A stretch of DNA of 64,000 bases from Microtetraspora niveoalba (lineage in GTDB: Bacteria; Actinomycetota; Actinomycetes; Streptosporangiales; Streptosporangiaceae): assembly GCF_001570405.1 (NCBI RefSeq), contig NZ_BBYM01000025.1, positions 1 to 64,000 of the forward strand, read 5' to 3'. This document shows positions 43,301 to 50,535 of the stretch, piece after piece (the stretch's first letter is position 1; each line of letters begins with the position of its first letter). The notes beneath the pieces were generated by a model. It ran no database searches and was not told the DNA's origin. It worked only from the letters and a program-made list of their open reading frames with translations. Made by a program: the position numbers and the translations under genes.

Positions 43301-46300
43301 CCGCAGGACGAGCGCGTGCTTGCCGTCCGCGGTGATCGGGTTGCCGGCCAGGTAGGCGGGCAGCACCGCGCACAGCGCGAGATCGGTCTCGTCGCGCCGG
43401 GGGTCGCGGTCGCAGGAGACCGGCTCGCTCGTCTCGTTGAGCGCCAGGTCGAGCCCGGAGAAGAAGTCCCCGACGGGCACCGGCTCCTGCGACTCACCGC
43501 CGTACCGGAGGCCCACGCCGTAGTCGAGCCTGGCCTGCAACGGGTCGTCGCCCGCCTTGCCGATGGAGAGGGGCAGCGGTCCGACGTCGGCCTTGACGAC
43601 GCCGTCGAGCCGCGCCTTCGCCTCCAGGTCGACGCTGGACCCGGTGTCGATCAGCAGGTCGCGGGCGAGGTCGAAGTCGCGCTTGAGCGCCACCTGCAGG
43701 TCGAGCCGCACCTGGCCCTCGATCTCGGCGTCGAGCGTGCCGGAGCCCGAGGCGGCGACCAGGCTGCGCTCGCCGAAGGAGAAGCGCAGCGGCTCCTTCA
43801 GCGCCGCCTTCTTGTCGTACGCCAGGGAGAGCCGCAGCCGGCCGTCCTCGTAACCGATGCGGACCTGGCCGCCCAGCGCCTTGTTCAGCTCGGCGACCAG
43901 CGCCTGCACGGTGTCCGGCGGGGCCGCGGCCAGCCGGTCGACCGCGTCCCTGAGCGGCGAGCGCAGCGCGTACGCGGCGCCCGGCTCGGGGAGCGCCTGG
44001 CCGAACTTCGCGGTGAACGCCATCGTGTGCTCGCCGCAGACGGCCGAGACGGTCATCAGACGGGTGCCGATGATCACCCCGCGGCCGATGTGCGCCCGGG
44101 TGAACGTGCGCGACGGGTCGGTGACGAAGCCGTTCTCGCCGCCGCACGCGCCGTCGCCGTACACGACGCCGGGGCCCGAGCCCATCTCCTCGGCGGCGAC
44201 CAGGTCGGAGACCGAACGGCCGAGGAGCGGCAGCTTCGTCGTCATCGCCTTGCCCACCTGCCCGCTGCCCTGGACCCGTTCGAGGTAGGTGGCCAGCGCC
44301 CCCAGCGACTTGATCAGCGCGCCGAACAGCGCGCGGGGGTTGTCGGGGTCGAAGGCGAAGCCCTTGACCTCGCCGAGCCGGTCGAATCCGCGGAAGGTCA
44401 GCGCGTCGGGCGTGCGGATGTCCGGCATCTCCACGTCGCCGGTGACCTTGCCCCCGAAGAAGTCCGCCATCCCGGGCACGCCCAGGGTCAGCCTGGCCTG
44501 GGCGGCGGCGTCCACCTGGGACGTCAGGATCGCGCCGGGATCGCTCGCCAGCCGCTCGAACAGCCGCGTCAGCGGTATGTCGCCGACGTTCTTGAGCGCG
44601 ACCTTCACCAGGTCGCCGCCCTTGCTGCCGGTCATGGAGAGGTCTCCGGTGAGCTGCACGCCCAGGTAGCCGACGACGGCGTCGACGTTGACGGAGCTGC
44701 GGACCGACACCCTCGCGCCGAACAGGTCGCGGCCGGTACGCAGCATGACCCGGTCGGCGGGCCTGGGCAGCTCGGTCACCACGGTCGAGCCGCCGTCGGG
44801 GTTGGTGTGCTTGTAGGGGCAGGCCTTGCCCTGGCCGTCCGGCCGGGTGGCGCAGGCCTGCCCGGTGGCCGCGTCCCCGAGGTCGAGCACGACCGTCGCG
44901 GAGGCGTGGTAGCCGCGCATCACCCCGGCCACCGAGGTGGCCGCGTTGGCCTGCGCGAGCCCCGCGCGGGCCTTGAAGACGTCGCCGAAGGAGACCTGAC
45001 CGATCATCGGGTCCGCCGCGGCGATCCGGTACGGCGTGCCCGCCGCGGGCACGCCTCCGCGCCACCCGTCCTCGGCGACGGTGACGGTGTCGGCGGTGTT
45101 GTCGGCCACGACGCCGGTCGACGTGCCCGCGGTGACCAGGCGTCCGGCGAACTGGCCGGGTGTCCACTTCTGGCCGGAATGCTTGAGCGTCGTGGCGGTG
45201 TAGGTGACACCCGTGCCCGCCCCGCTGCTGGTCTGTCCGGCGGGGTTGAGCGGCTCGGGCACGGGGTTGACCGTGCGATCGACGACGAGCGTGAAGACGA
45301 TCTTCTTGGTGGTGTCGTCGTAGCCCGCGTCGGCGACCTTGATGATGGCGCCCCCGGGAAGCCCGCGCGCTTTGGCGAGCGCGCCGAACATGTCCTGGAT
45401 CGAGGTGAAGGTGGGCCGGCCGGTGTTCCGGTCGACGCTCTGGGAGACGAACGTGTCGAGCGCCTCGGACACTCGGACGGCGTCGGCCAGGGAGCCGCGC
45501 ATGAACGGCAGGTCGACGTCGCCCTGGTCGCCCCAGCGGGCCCGCTGCACGGCGGTGATCGCGTTGGCCAGGTGGCCGAGCCCGTCGAGCAGGTCCTTCG
45601 GGGTGAGCGCCTGGAAGCGGCCGAGCCGGTCGAGGTCGTCCTGGCTCACGGTCACCTGGGGCCCGCCCACGGCGATGTCCGGCCAGCTCACGGCGATGGT
45701 CGCGCCCGCGCCGCCGACCTGCGCGCCGGCGAACGGCTGCGCGGTCACCTCCAGCCCGGCGGTCGCCGACCCCTTCCTGGAGAAGGCGAACAGCCCGGCC
45801 GCCGCCCCTTCCGCCCCCAGCTCCCGCAGGTCGAGCCGGCCGTCGCCGTCCGGGTCGGAGGAGGTGGAGGCGAACGCGGCGGTGAAGGAGAGCGCCGAGC
45901 CCGGCGACAGGTCGACGCCGAGGATGCCGAAGGCGGCCGACGGCTTCGCCCCCGCGACCAGCCGCCCGTCCGCCTGGACCGTCAGCGCGGCGTCCTTGCC
46001 CAGCCAGACCGACCCGGTGGCCGGGTCGTAGCCGAAGGAGAGCTTGGCGGCGAGCTTCAGCGCGACGTCGACGCCGCCCGAGGTGTCCAGCGAGATCCTG
46101 GGCTGCGCGCTCGCGATGGAGACCGGCCGGTCGGCCACGTTCCTGGTGATCTCCAAGGTCAGGTCGAGGCGTCTGGTCCGCCCGTCGGTGCCCGCCTTCG
46201 CCAGCAGCCGCCCGGCGCGCGGGCCGGGGATCTCGTACGCGTCCTCGAGATCGTCCAGGCTGGTGAGGTCCTTGAGCCGGTCGTACATCGCGACCTGGAA

Positions 46301-46540
46301 CAGGTCGGCCAGGCCCAGGGCGTCCTCACCGCCGGGGACCAGGCCGACGAGGGGCAGCGGCTCCCCCATCGGGCCGAGTTCCGCCAGTCCCTCGCCGAGT
46401 GCGGCGAAGCGCTCGACCGCGGAGAGGAACGCGGTGGTCTCCGCGTCCCTGCTCGTCGCCGCGGCGGCGGGAGGCACCCCCGTGACCAGTCCCGCCAGCA
46501 CCCCGAGCACGCACAGAACACCTAATAATCGCTGCCGCAT
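37364..46540 (-). CDS. Giant exported RTX calcium-binding repeat protein
   Basis: A 3058-residue protein. Start ATG 46540 (MRQRLLGVLCVLGVLAGLVT) follows GGGGGT and gives a clean signal peptide ending PPAAAA; an in-frame ATG at 46555 lacks a binding site. Residues ~35-1880 form a long beta-rich region with repeated blocks of the type 'L-x-L-x-A-x-L-x-x-D' and occasional cysteine pairs; I see no enzyme motif. Residues ~1890-2960 hold dozens of GGxGxDxLxG/GGPGDDxxxG nonapeptides, the Ca2+-binding beta-roll of RTX proteins. The C-terminal ~100 residues form a short cysteine-containing end (SFNLYTHCGPANGGHNIV). It uses a Sec-type signal, not a type I secretion system, in a Gram-positive cell. Likely surface or secreted adhesin, matrix or S-layer-like protein; function unknown. 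Confidence 0.88.
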   Translation of the reverse strand: MRQRLLGVLCVLGVLAGLVTGVPPAAAATSRDAETTAFLSAVERFAALGEGLAELGPMGEPLPLVGLVPGGEDALGLADLFQVAMYDRLKDLTSLDDLEDAYEIPGPRAGRLLAKAGTDGRTRRLDLTLEITRNVADRPVSIASAQPRISLDTSGGVDVALKLAAKLSFGYDPATGSVWLGKDAALTVQADGRLVAGAKPSAAFGILGVDLSPGSALSFTAAFASTSSDPDGDGRLDLRELGAEGAAAGLFAFSRKGSATAGLEVTAQPFAGAQVGGAGATIAVSWPDIAVGGPQVTVSQDDLDRLGRFQALTPKDLLDGLGHLANAITAVQRARWGDQGDVDLPFMRGSLADAVRVSEALDTFVSQSVDRNTGRPTFTSIQDMFGALAKARGLPGGAIIKVADAGYDDTTKKIVFTLVVDRTVNPVPEPLNPAGQTSSGAGTGVTYTATTLKHSGQKWTPGQFAGRLVTAGTSTGVVADNTADTVTVAEDGWRGGVPAAGTPYRIAAADPMIGQVSFGDVFKARAGLAQANAATSVAGVMRGYHASATVVLDLGDAATGQACATRPDGQGKACPYKHTNPDGGSTVVTELPRPADRVMLRTGRDLFGARVSVRSSVNVDAVVGYLGVQLTGDLSMTGSKGGDLVKVALKNVGDIPLTRLFERLASDPGAILTSQVDAAAQARLTLGVPGMADFFGGKVTGDVEMPDIRTPDALTFRGFDRLGEVKGFAFDPDNPRALFGALIKSLGALATYLERVQGSGQVGKAMTTKLPLLGRSVSDLVAAEEMGSGPGVVYGDGACGGENGFVTDPSRTFTRAHIGRGVIIGTRLMTVSAVCGEHTMAFTAKFGQALPEPGAAYALRSPLRDAVDRLAAAPPDTVQALVAELNKALGGQVRIGYEDGRLRLSLAYDKKAALKEPLRFSFGERSLVAASGSGTLDAEIEGQVRLDLQVALKRDFDLARDLLIDTGSSVDLEAKARLDGVVKADVGPLPLSIGKAGDDPLQARLDYGVGLRYGGESQEPVPVGDFFSGLDLALNETSEPVSCDRDPRRDETDLALCAVLPAYLAGNPITADGKHALVLRLPRAARLAEMFDLTTKLPGDIDRLELPSFDFSTLPAGLELDWSNLGEGIDRYLAALETGMRIAAYDGKLPMVGHDLQQGADFIGAKRAEVKAAMGKVPSGTGKGLREWYNAELAPKIGPGVQPLITCVQAPNPDPAKPEACDEAKGAELTGIAFKISVGKGVVDPAKGCVEGCASLERRLDIGIPGLALRQGPGKGVQAKVGWRIEATVGLDRTSGFYVDATPDSRPRADVGVNVSLPEEITAKLAILDITLKNRTPQSPDLFAGTFGIGLKPVGRIGLAQLADAGDLVETSLHANTAIDWRFTVTPGSPMLPGLFGDFHLDWDLTKGGAPDPANLSIAFTNVNLEAGDFFRTVLGPVVTQVKRLTDPVRPVVDQLYAPIPVLSDLSRAAGGGDVNLMTIAEKYNTLGGGKATQFIERAVEILKLVSSLPDCQGELHIPIGDFTVAGDRALTTANSPDVADSLIKDVAPKTDDLFAALDQGARNCAKGKGEGKAAAAEQGPMTRSKSAGFSFPVLDNAGRSIFSLLMGKDVELVEYDSGPLRLGFTYSQSFGPVYAPPPIMVVISGTAGVEARIRAGFDTYGIRKAIEQGEADLQILDSLYLRTADERGRPLPAITLYGTLEAGAAVDLLLVKAGVSGGIALTVSMLWADPNNDGKFRFYEFSGVLLRNPLCLFTMDGKLKVYLKAWVEIGFSIFKKRFDWTIVEATLLDFSAKPKCDEDPPKLATESGSALVLHIGPMRAARGGSTAKPSDDAEQWTVSQLPGDEGFVVSALGVREEHRTGGLDRVLADGRGAKGALRLVFQGYADDSGAPYPFDRKVVAFGGDGDDMILAGSGTNIVDGGPGDDQITSADLYDEQGKRVAIVAGGPGDDHLTVGGAGGWVAGDGRLTPAIRKVGKVEVADWDADGLPGAPADGPGDGDDRIAAGLGRNHLWGNGGDDTIGVASDSPLAVTDPSPRYRAQPSLLVGGPGRDTLTGGSAADEIHTGPREEFGPDAAGPPDSGPNLVDTGAGDDTVYGGQAVDLVAGGSRPGEHVRILGGGGDDVLAGGHGKDEIFGGPGDDWVIAEPSDVGEAEGRDDFGPVRKVRHLPLPAGVEPSAKLLVGGDGDDHIVGGDGGATIFGDRQRAEPCEEHDGDGDGRDLVLGGDGAETVSAGGGADRVEAGGGRDRVCGERGDDRLSGGAGDDSVSGGSGDDTAFGDDGADEVTGGPGDDTLYGGAQDDTVVGEAGEDTAFGGPGDDLVVGGSRTAGRADGGDTLYGDDGADRLVGDNGDATGPFDRDGTPEEAGGPDVIHGGAGDDIAYGGIGPDRVFGDPGDDRLEGGVGADVADGGPGDDTLLGQDGPDRLHGRDGDDHAEGGPGVDWIEGGRGDDDLVGGSGVAADDAADALFGGPGDDVVLGDNALVTREGEPARVTVRAGSDGKPMTPRAVTLLGGGSGADRVSGGSGVDVLWGQDGDDQISGGGQGDYAEGGGGADQIRGDLPLSAESAQTTSEPLDDPGWKGTASEPAELEGEDATPGQDDLIGGSARPGAADEGDAIEGGGGADVLLGDNGSLVRTLTASGERVYTERYPAGQAPPDATRARTHDPALPGDSTRFCTQARATCEPEGAYGDDRLYGDTGDDGLWGQDGDDRLHGGAGDDDLFGELGDDEMYGGEGEDAMLGDRGGVVNERIDAGDAQRLGFTVSLNAPPKETYRGFPLGSYDRRVDLLHDADGDTWVSAAMPHDGFAAGGDDRMRGGPGRDNMHGGAGDDLVNGDSGGDEVFGGDGDDVIWGGKGCDPVLDAATADCLSGGAFDPAARGTGDRFVDHLFGGAGADLLDYNPRGSYPDACAPGRMPDGTLTTVVDPCLWFRMTDKDNASAADDQHHQGVDWQYGGADRDVLQGDRTANGPNPGDKMIDWNGSFNLYTHCGPANGGHNIVRQHSPAMLDFLAKVAWGAGAGRGAGDASGARELAIPANDSGSPYPTSPGHFDSPVACAG
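37670..40870 (-). repeat. RTX nonapeptide repeat region
   Basis: Coding repeats of GG-x-G-x-D-D type over about 3.2 kb, interrupted by short non-repeat inserts. On the plus strand the DNA is a run of GTCGTCGCCG-like triplet-rich segments, which produces long spurious frames on that strand. Confidence 0.85.
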
Positions 46541-46718
46541 CGCCAAGACCCCCATACCGGACAGCCGAGATATCGGGGATCTGTGTATCGACGGGCTCTT
46601 GTGAACGGCTTGGCGGCCACTCCAAACGCAGCGTGCGGCCCATGCGGTCGCCCGGGCGGTCACCCGCGCGGCCGCACCCCGACGGCCGACCGCGGCGCCT
46701 CATGGCGTCACGATCGGC

Positions 46719-46767
46719 GTCAGGCGGCGGCGTCAGGCGGCGGCGTCAGGCGGCGGCGTCAGGCGGC
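46719..46767. repeat. 13-bp tandem repeats upstream of RTX gene
   Basis: GTCAGGCGGCGGC is repeated head to tail 3.8 times in the 248-bp gap between the ankyrin gene stop and the RTX gene start. It may affect spacing of the RTX promoter; no clear -35/-10 pair was found. Confidence 0.75.
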
Positions 46768-46788
46768 TTCAGGGGGCGGCGTCACGGC

Positions 46789-47175
46789 TCAGCCGACGTC
46801 GAACAGGCCGTCGAGGCCGAACATGCGCGCGGTGTCGATCGCCGACGGCGTCCCGGCGCGAGGATCGGCGCCGGCCCGCACGAGGACGTCGACCACGTCG
46901 AGCTCCTTCTTGAACACGGCGCCCGCGAGCGGGGTCTGCCCGCGGTCGTTGGCCCGGCCGGGGTCGGCCCCCCGTTCGACGAGCGCGCGCACGGTGTCCG
47001 CGTGGCCGTGGTAGGCCGCGAGCATGAGCAGCGTGTCCCCCTTGTCGTTGCTCAGGTTGACGGGCACGCCCGCGTCGACGTACGCGCACAGAGCGGCGGT
47101 GTCGCCGGCTCGCGCGAGCCCGAACAGCTTGGTCGCGAACTCTTCCAGTTCCGGGTCCGGCTCCATGCGAACCAT
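46789..47175 (-). CDS. Ankyrin repeat protein
   Basis: A 128-residue soluble protein made of about three ankyrin repeats (NDKGDTLLMLAAYHGHADTV, NDRGQTPLAGAVFKKELDVV). Small ankyrin proteins of this size are common in actinobacteria and act through protein binding; the partner is not known. The start is ATG 47175 (MVRMEP) or ATG 47166 (MEPDPELEE); the second fits relatives at least as well, and neither has a strong ribosome binding site. It is divergent from the PAC2 gene. Confidence 0.85.
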   Translation of the reverse strand: MVRMEPDPELEEFATKLFGLARAGDTAALCAYVDAGVPVNLSNDKGDTLLMLAAYHGHADTVRALVERGADPGRANDRGQTPLAGAVFKKELDVVDVLVRAGADPRAGTPSAIDTARMFGLDGLFDVG

Positions 47176-47270
47176 TGTCCACCGGTAGGGTCCAGCACAC
47201 CGACGCGGAATCCGTGGGACCTCTCGCTGGTTCTCCAGAGAAACGTTGACGAGGAAAGGCTGGGACTCAG

Positions 47271-48176
47271 GTGCTCGACCCGACGGATCTCTACAGGCTC
47301 GACGGGGACGCCCCCGAGCTGGCCGATCCGGTGCTGCTCTACCATTTCGAGGGCTTCGTGGACGCGGGCGGCGCGGGCCGGCTGGCGCTCGGGCACCTGC
47401 TCGCCGAGCTGGACCACCGTCTGATCGCCACGTTCGACGTCGACCGCCTGCTCGACTACCGCTCACGCCGTCCGGCGATGGTCTTCGACGGCGACCACTG
47501 GGTCGACTACGAGACCCCGGAGCTGGCGGTCTACCTGGCCGACGACGCCACCGGCACCCCGTTTCTGATCATGACCGGTCCCGAGCCCGACCGCGAGTGG
47601 GAGCTGTTCACCGAGGCCGTGGGCATGCTGGCGACCCGGCTCGGCGTCGGCAAGATGGTGACCGTGCACGGCATCCCGATGGGCGTCCCGCACACCCGCC
47701 CGCTCGGTCTCACCGCGCACGCCAGCCGCCCCGAGCTGGTCTCCGGGGCGCCCAGCCCGTTCGGCAAGGTCCAGGTGCCGGGCAGCGTGGCCGGTCTGAT
47801 CGAGCTGCGCCTCGGCGCCAAGGGGCACGACGCGCTCGGCTACGCCGTACACGTGCCGCACTACCTCGCCCAGGCGGAGTACCACCAGGCGGCGGTGGCG
47901 GCCCTGGAGGCGGTGACCCGGGGCACCGGCCTGGTGTTCCCCACCGACACGCTCCGCGCCGCCGCCGAGAAGACCAACGCCGAGATCGAGGAGCAGATCG
48001 AGGCGTCCGAGGAGCTGTCCGGCGCCATCCGCGGCCTGGAGCAGCAGTACGACGCGTTCCAGGCGGGCACCGAGCGGCAGAACCTCCTCGCCGAGGACAC
48101 CCCGATGCCGACGGGCGAGGAGCTCGCCGCCCAGTTCGAGGCGTTCCTCGCCGAGCGGGACGACCGCGAGGGCTGA
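47271..48176 (+). CDS. PAC2 family protein (proteasome assembly chaperone-like)
   Basis: A 301-residue PAC2-domain protein: LLYHFEGFVDAGGAG at the start, MVFDGDHWVDY, then HGIPMGVPHTRP and GLIELRLGAKGHDALGYAVH, followed by a helical C-terminus (AEKTNAEIEEQIEASEEL). In actinobacteria such proteins are thought to aid proteasome-related assembly or protein quality control; direct evidence is limited. The GTG start at 47271 has a purine-rich GAGGAAAGG about ten bases upstream. It is followed after 11 bp by the oxidoreductase gene. Confidence 0.88.
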   Translation: MLDPTDLYRLDGDAPELADPVLLYHFEGFVDAGGAGRLALGHLLAELDHRLIATFDVDRLLDYRSRRPAMVFDGDHWVDYETPELAVYLADDATGTPFLIMTGPEPDREWELFTEAVGMLATRLGVGKMVTVHGIPMGVPHTRPLGLTAHASRPELVSGAPSPFGKVQVPGSVAGLIELRLGAKGHDALGYAVHVPHYLAQAEYHQAAVAALEAVTRGTGLVFPTDTLRAAAEKTNAEIEEQIEASEELSGAIRGLEQQYDAFQAGTERQNLLAEDTPMPTGEELAAQFEAFLAERDDREG

Positions 48177-48187
48177 GGCCGCCGGTC

Positions 48188-49354
48188 ATGTCACGGGAAC
48201 CTGAGATCCGTGTCGGCCTCGTCGGGTACGGCACGGCCGGCGAGTTCTTCCACGCGCCGCTGATCGCCGCCACGCCGGGCCTCCGGCTGGCCGCGGTGGT
48301 CACCGGGGACCGGGAGCGGGCCGGCCGGGCGCTGCGGGCGCATCCGGGCGTGGACGTGGTGGCGTCGGCCGGTGAGCTTCCCGGCCGCTGCGACCTCATC
48401 GTGATCGCCTCTCCGAACCGCACGCACGTGCCGCTGGCGCGGGCGGCGCTTGAGTCGGGCCTTCCGGCGGTGGTGGACAAGCCGCTCGCCGGGACCGCGG
48501 CGCAGGCCCGCGACCTGGTGCGGCTGGCCGCCGAACGCGACCTGATGCTGACCGTGTTCCAGAACCGGCGGTGGGACGGCGACTTCCTGACGATCCGCCG
48601 CCTGCTGCCCGAGCTGGGCACGATCCGGCGGCTGGAGTCCCGGTTCGAGCGCTGGCGGCCGGTGCCCAAGGGCGGATGGCGCGAGCTGGGCGGCGCGGAC
48701 GAGATCGGCGGCGTGCTCTACGACCTCGGCAGCCACCTCGTCGATCAGGCGCTCCAGCTCCTCGGCCCGGTCTCCACCGTGTACGCCGAGACCGATGTGC
48801 GCAGGCCGGGTGTGCGGTCCGACGACGACGCGTTCATCGCGCTGACCCATGTGAACGGCGCGCGCTCGCATCTCTGGATGAGCGCGGTTGCGGGACGGCT
48901 CGGCCCCCGCTTCCGCGTGCTCGGCTCGCGGAGCGCGTACGTGAAGTGGGGCCTGGACCCGCAGGAGGCGTGCCTGCGCGCGGGCGAGCGTCCCGACTCC
49001 GCCGCGGCCCCCGGGGGGACCGGCCCCCTCGCGGGACGGGACGGCGAAGGCCGGGGAGCGGAGCCGCCGGATCACCGGGACGCGCTCCGCGTCCGGGACC
49101 ACGGCTGGGGCGTCGAACCGCCGGACCGGTGGGGCGAGCTGGGCGTCGAGGGCGACAACCGCCGGGTGCCGACGGAGCCGGGGGCGTACCAGGAGTTCTA
49201 CGCGGGCGTCGTGGCGTGTCTGCGGGACGGCGCTCCCCCGCCCGTCGACCCGCGCGACGCCGTGGCGTCCCTCGCCGTTTTGGAGGCGGCCCGGCACTCC
49301 GCGGCCACCCGCACCGTCGTCTCCGTCGTCGAACCGCCGGAGACCTCCCGCTGA
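48188..49354 (+). CDS. Gfo/Idh/MocA family oxidoreductase
   Basis: A 388-residue NAD(P)-dependent oxidoreductase. The Rossmann motif VGLVGYGTAGEFFHAPLIA opens the protein; VVDKPLAGTAAQARDL carries the conserved EKP/DKP-type Lys; QNRRWDGDFLTIRRLLPELG and GGVLYDLGSHLVDQALQLLG match the family. A region near residues 268-320 is a low-complexity Gly/Arg/Asp/Pro insert (PGGTGPLAGRDGEGRG) not found in typical members. It probably acts on a sugar or inositol derivative. Start ATG 48188 lies 11 bp after the PAC2 stop; a perfect 16-bp hairpin follows the gene. Confidence 0.88.
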   Translation: MSREPEIRVGLVGYGTAGEFFHAPLIAATPGLRLAAVVTGDRERAGRALRAHPGVDVVASAGELPGRCDLIVIASPNRTHVPLARAALESGLPAVVDKPLAGTAAQARDLVRLAAERDLMLTVFQNRRWDGDFLTIRRLLPELGTIRRLESRFERWRPVPKGGWRELGGADEIGGVLYDLGSHLVDQALQLLGPVSTVYAETDVRRPGVRSDDDAFIALTHVNGARSHLWMSAVAGRLGPRFRVLGSRSAYVKWGLDPQEACLRAGERPDSAAAPGGTGPLAGRDGEGRGAEPPDHRDALRVRDHGWGVEPPDRWGELGVEGDNRRVPTEPGAYQEFYAGVVACLRDGAPPPVDPRDAVASLAVLEAARHSAATRTVVSVVEPPETSR

Positions 49355-49434
49355 GCCGTTCACCGGATTCACCCGAACGTTGTCAGCACACGGTCATCGT
49401 CACCGACAGTCGTCCCGGCCCGGCTTCCCGGAAC

Positions 49435-49476
49435 GGCGTCGCGCCGGGACGCGTCCTTCCGTCCCGGCGCGACGCC
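49435..49476. terminator. Perfect 16-bp bidirectional terminator
   Basis: GGCGTCGCGCCGGGAC, loop GCGTCCTTCC, GTCCCGGCGCGACGCC. It lies between the convergent oxidoreductase and phosphatase genes. Confidence 0.85.
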
Positions 49477-49506
49477 GATCGACCAGTCGGTCACACGGTC
49501 ACACGG

Positions 49507-50301
49507 TCAGGCGGTGAGGCGGGAGCGGAGGGCCTCGGTGTCGCCGTCGGTCCAGCCATTGCGTTCCAGCCATCCGAAGGGGCCGCCGAACCGCGTGTCG
49601 AGGGTGCGCAGGAACTGCTCCATGTACTCCGGGCGCGGCAGGTGGTGGTCGGCGGGCTTGCCGTCGAGGTCGGCGCGGTAGGTGTCGCTGGCCCGCAGGC
49701 GGGCGAGGACGCCTTCCAGCCGTTCTCCGGTGGCGGCGTAGTCGGCGACGATCGCCTCCCGCGTCACCCCGGCGACGGCGAGGGCGAGCGCGCTCACCAC
49801 GCCGGTGCGGTCCTTGCCCGCGGCGCAGTGGATCAGCGACATGCCGTCGTCGCGGGCGAGCACCCGCAGCGCCGCCACGACCGAGTCGGGCCGGGCGCGC
49901 AGATATCCGTAGTAGTAACCGGTGACCCGCAGCTCGTCGTCGAGGCTGTGCGACCGGCCCCAGGGCAGGACCTTGTCCCCCTCGATCGTGTCCGCCTCCA
50001 CGTCGGTGAAGCGGCCGGCCTCGGCGAAGAGGCTGTGGTGGTGGTGGCCCACCTCGGGGATCCGGGTCAGCGGGCCCGGCCCCTCCAGCCGCACCTCGGC
50101 GTACGAGCGCAGGTCGACCACGTGTCTGAGCTTGAGCTCCTCGACCAGCAGGGACAGATCTCCGCCGGTCAGCCCCTGAAGGTTGTCACCTCTGAGGACC
50201 CGCCCGAAGCTCGTGGTCCCTCCGTCCTCGGTCGGCAGACCGCCGAGGTCCCTCACGTTGACGGCGCCGTCGAGTGCAATCCAACGTTCGTTCTCGTTCA
50301 T
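49507..50301 (-). CDS. Tyrosine-protein phosphatase (MptpB/LipA-like)
   Basis: A 264-residue protein. The P-loop HCAAGKDRTG holds the nucleophile Cys159 and the Lys-Asp pair typical of the atypical dual-specificity/phosphoinositide-like group to which Mycobacterium MptpB belongs. VNVRDLGGLPTEDG near the N-terminus and VVDLRSYAEV are further family marks. The protein is cytosolic (no signal peptide). ATG 50301 starts MNENERW. Substrates are unknown. Confidence 0.92.
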   Translation of the reverse strand: MNENERWIALDGAVNVRDLGGLPTEDGGTTSFGRVLRGDNLQGLTGGDLSLLVEELKLRHVVDLRSYAEVRLEGPGPLTRIPEVGHHHHSLFAEAGRFTDVEADTIEGDKVLPWGRSHSLDDELRVTGYYYGYLRARPDSVVAALRVLARDDGMSLIHCAAGKDRTGVVSALALAVAGVTREAIVADYAATGERLEGVLARLRASDTYRADLDGKPADHHLPRPEYMEQFLRTLDTRFGGPFGWLERNGWTDGDTEALRSRLTA

Positions 50302-50460
50302 CGCCTCGACCCTATCCGGCGTGTGCGTCCGCGCCGGGATGGGCGAGTGAATCCTCGGTGACGGGCCGCCGTCCTCCCTACCTGTGATCTTTGGCCGCGA
50401 CGTGCCGGACCGGGCCGGATGGCGCGACAGGTGTGACCGTTTTTCCCGGATGATTCCTCG

Positions 50461-50517
50461 TTGACTGATGCGTCAACTGTGACAATTGCCCGTAATGTAA
50501 GCCGTCGCACGGTGCGA
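50461..50517 (+). promoter_or_regulatory. Inverted repeats upstream of the SGNH esterase gene
   Basis: TTGAC-TGATGC-GTCAA (50461-50476) and TCGCAC-G-GTGCGA (50505-50517) lie between 75 and 19 bp before the start codon. The first may overlap a -35 box. No regulator is assigned. Confidence 0.4.
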
Positions 50518-50535
50518 TCAAACAGGAGGACGACG

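Noticed and set aside
37535-46525. A nearly 3000-codon open frame on the plus strand opposite the RTX gene
   Set aside because: It is a shadow of a repeat-rich, GC3-biased gene. Its translation is Val/Gly/Arg/Ala-rich without domain signatures or a start context.
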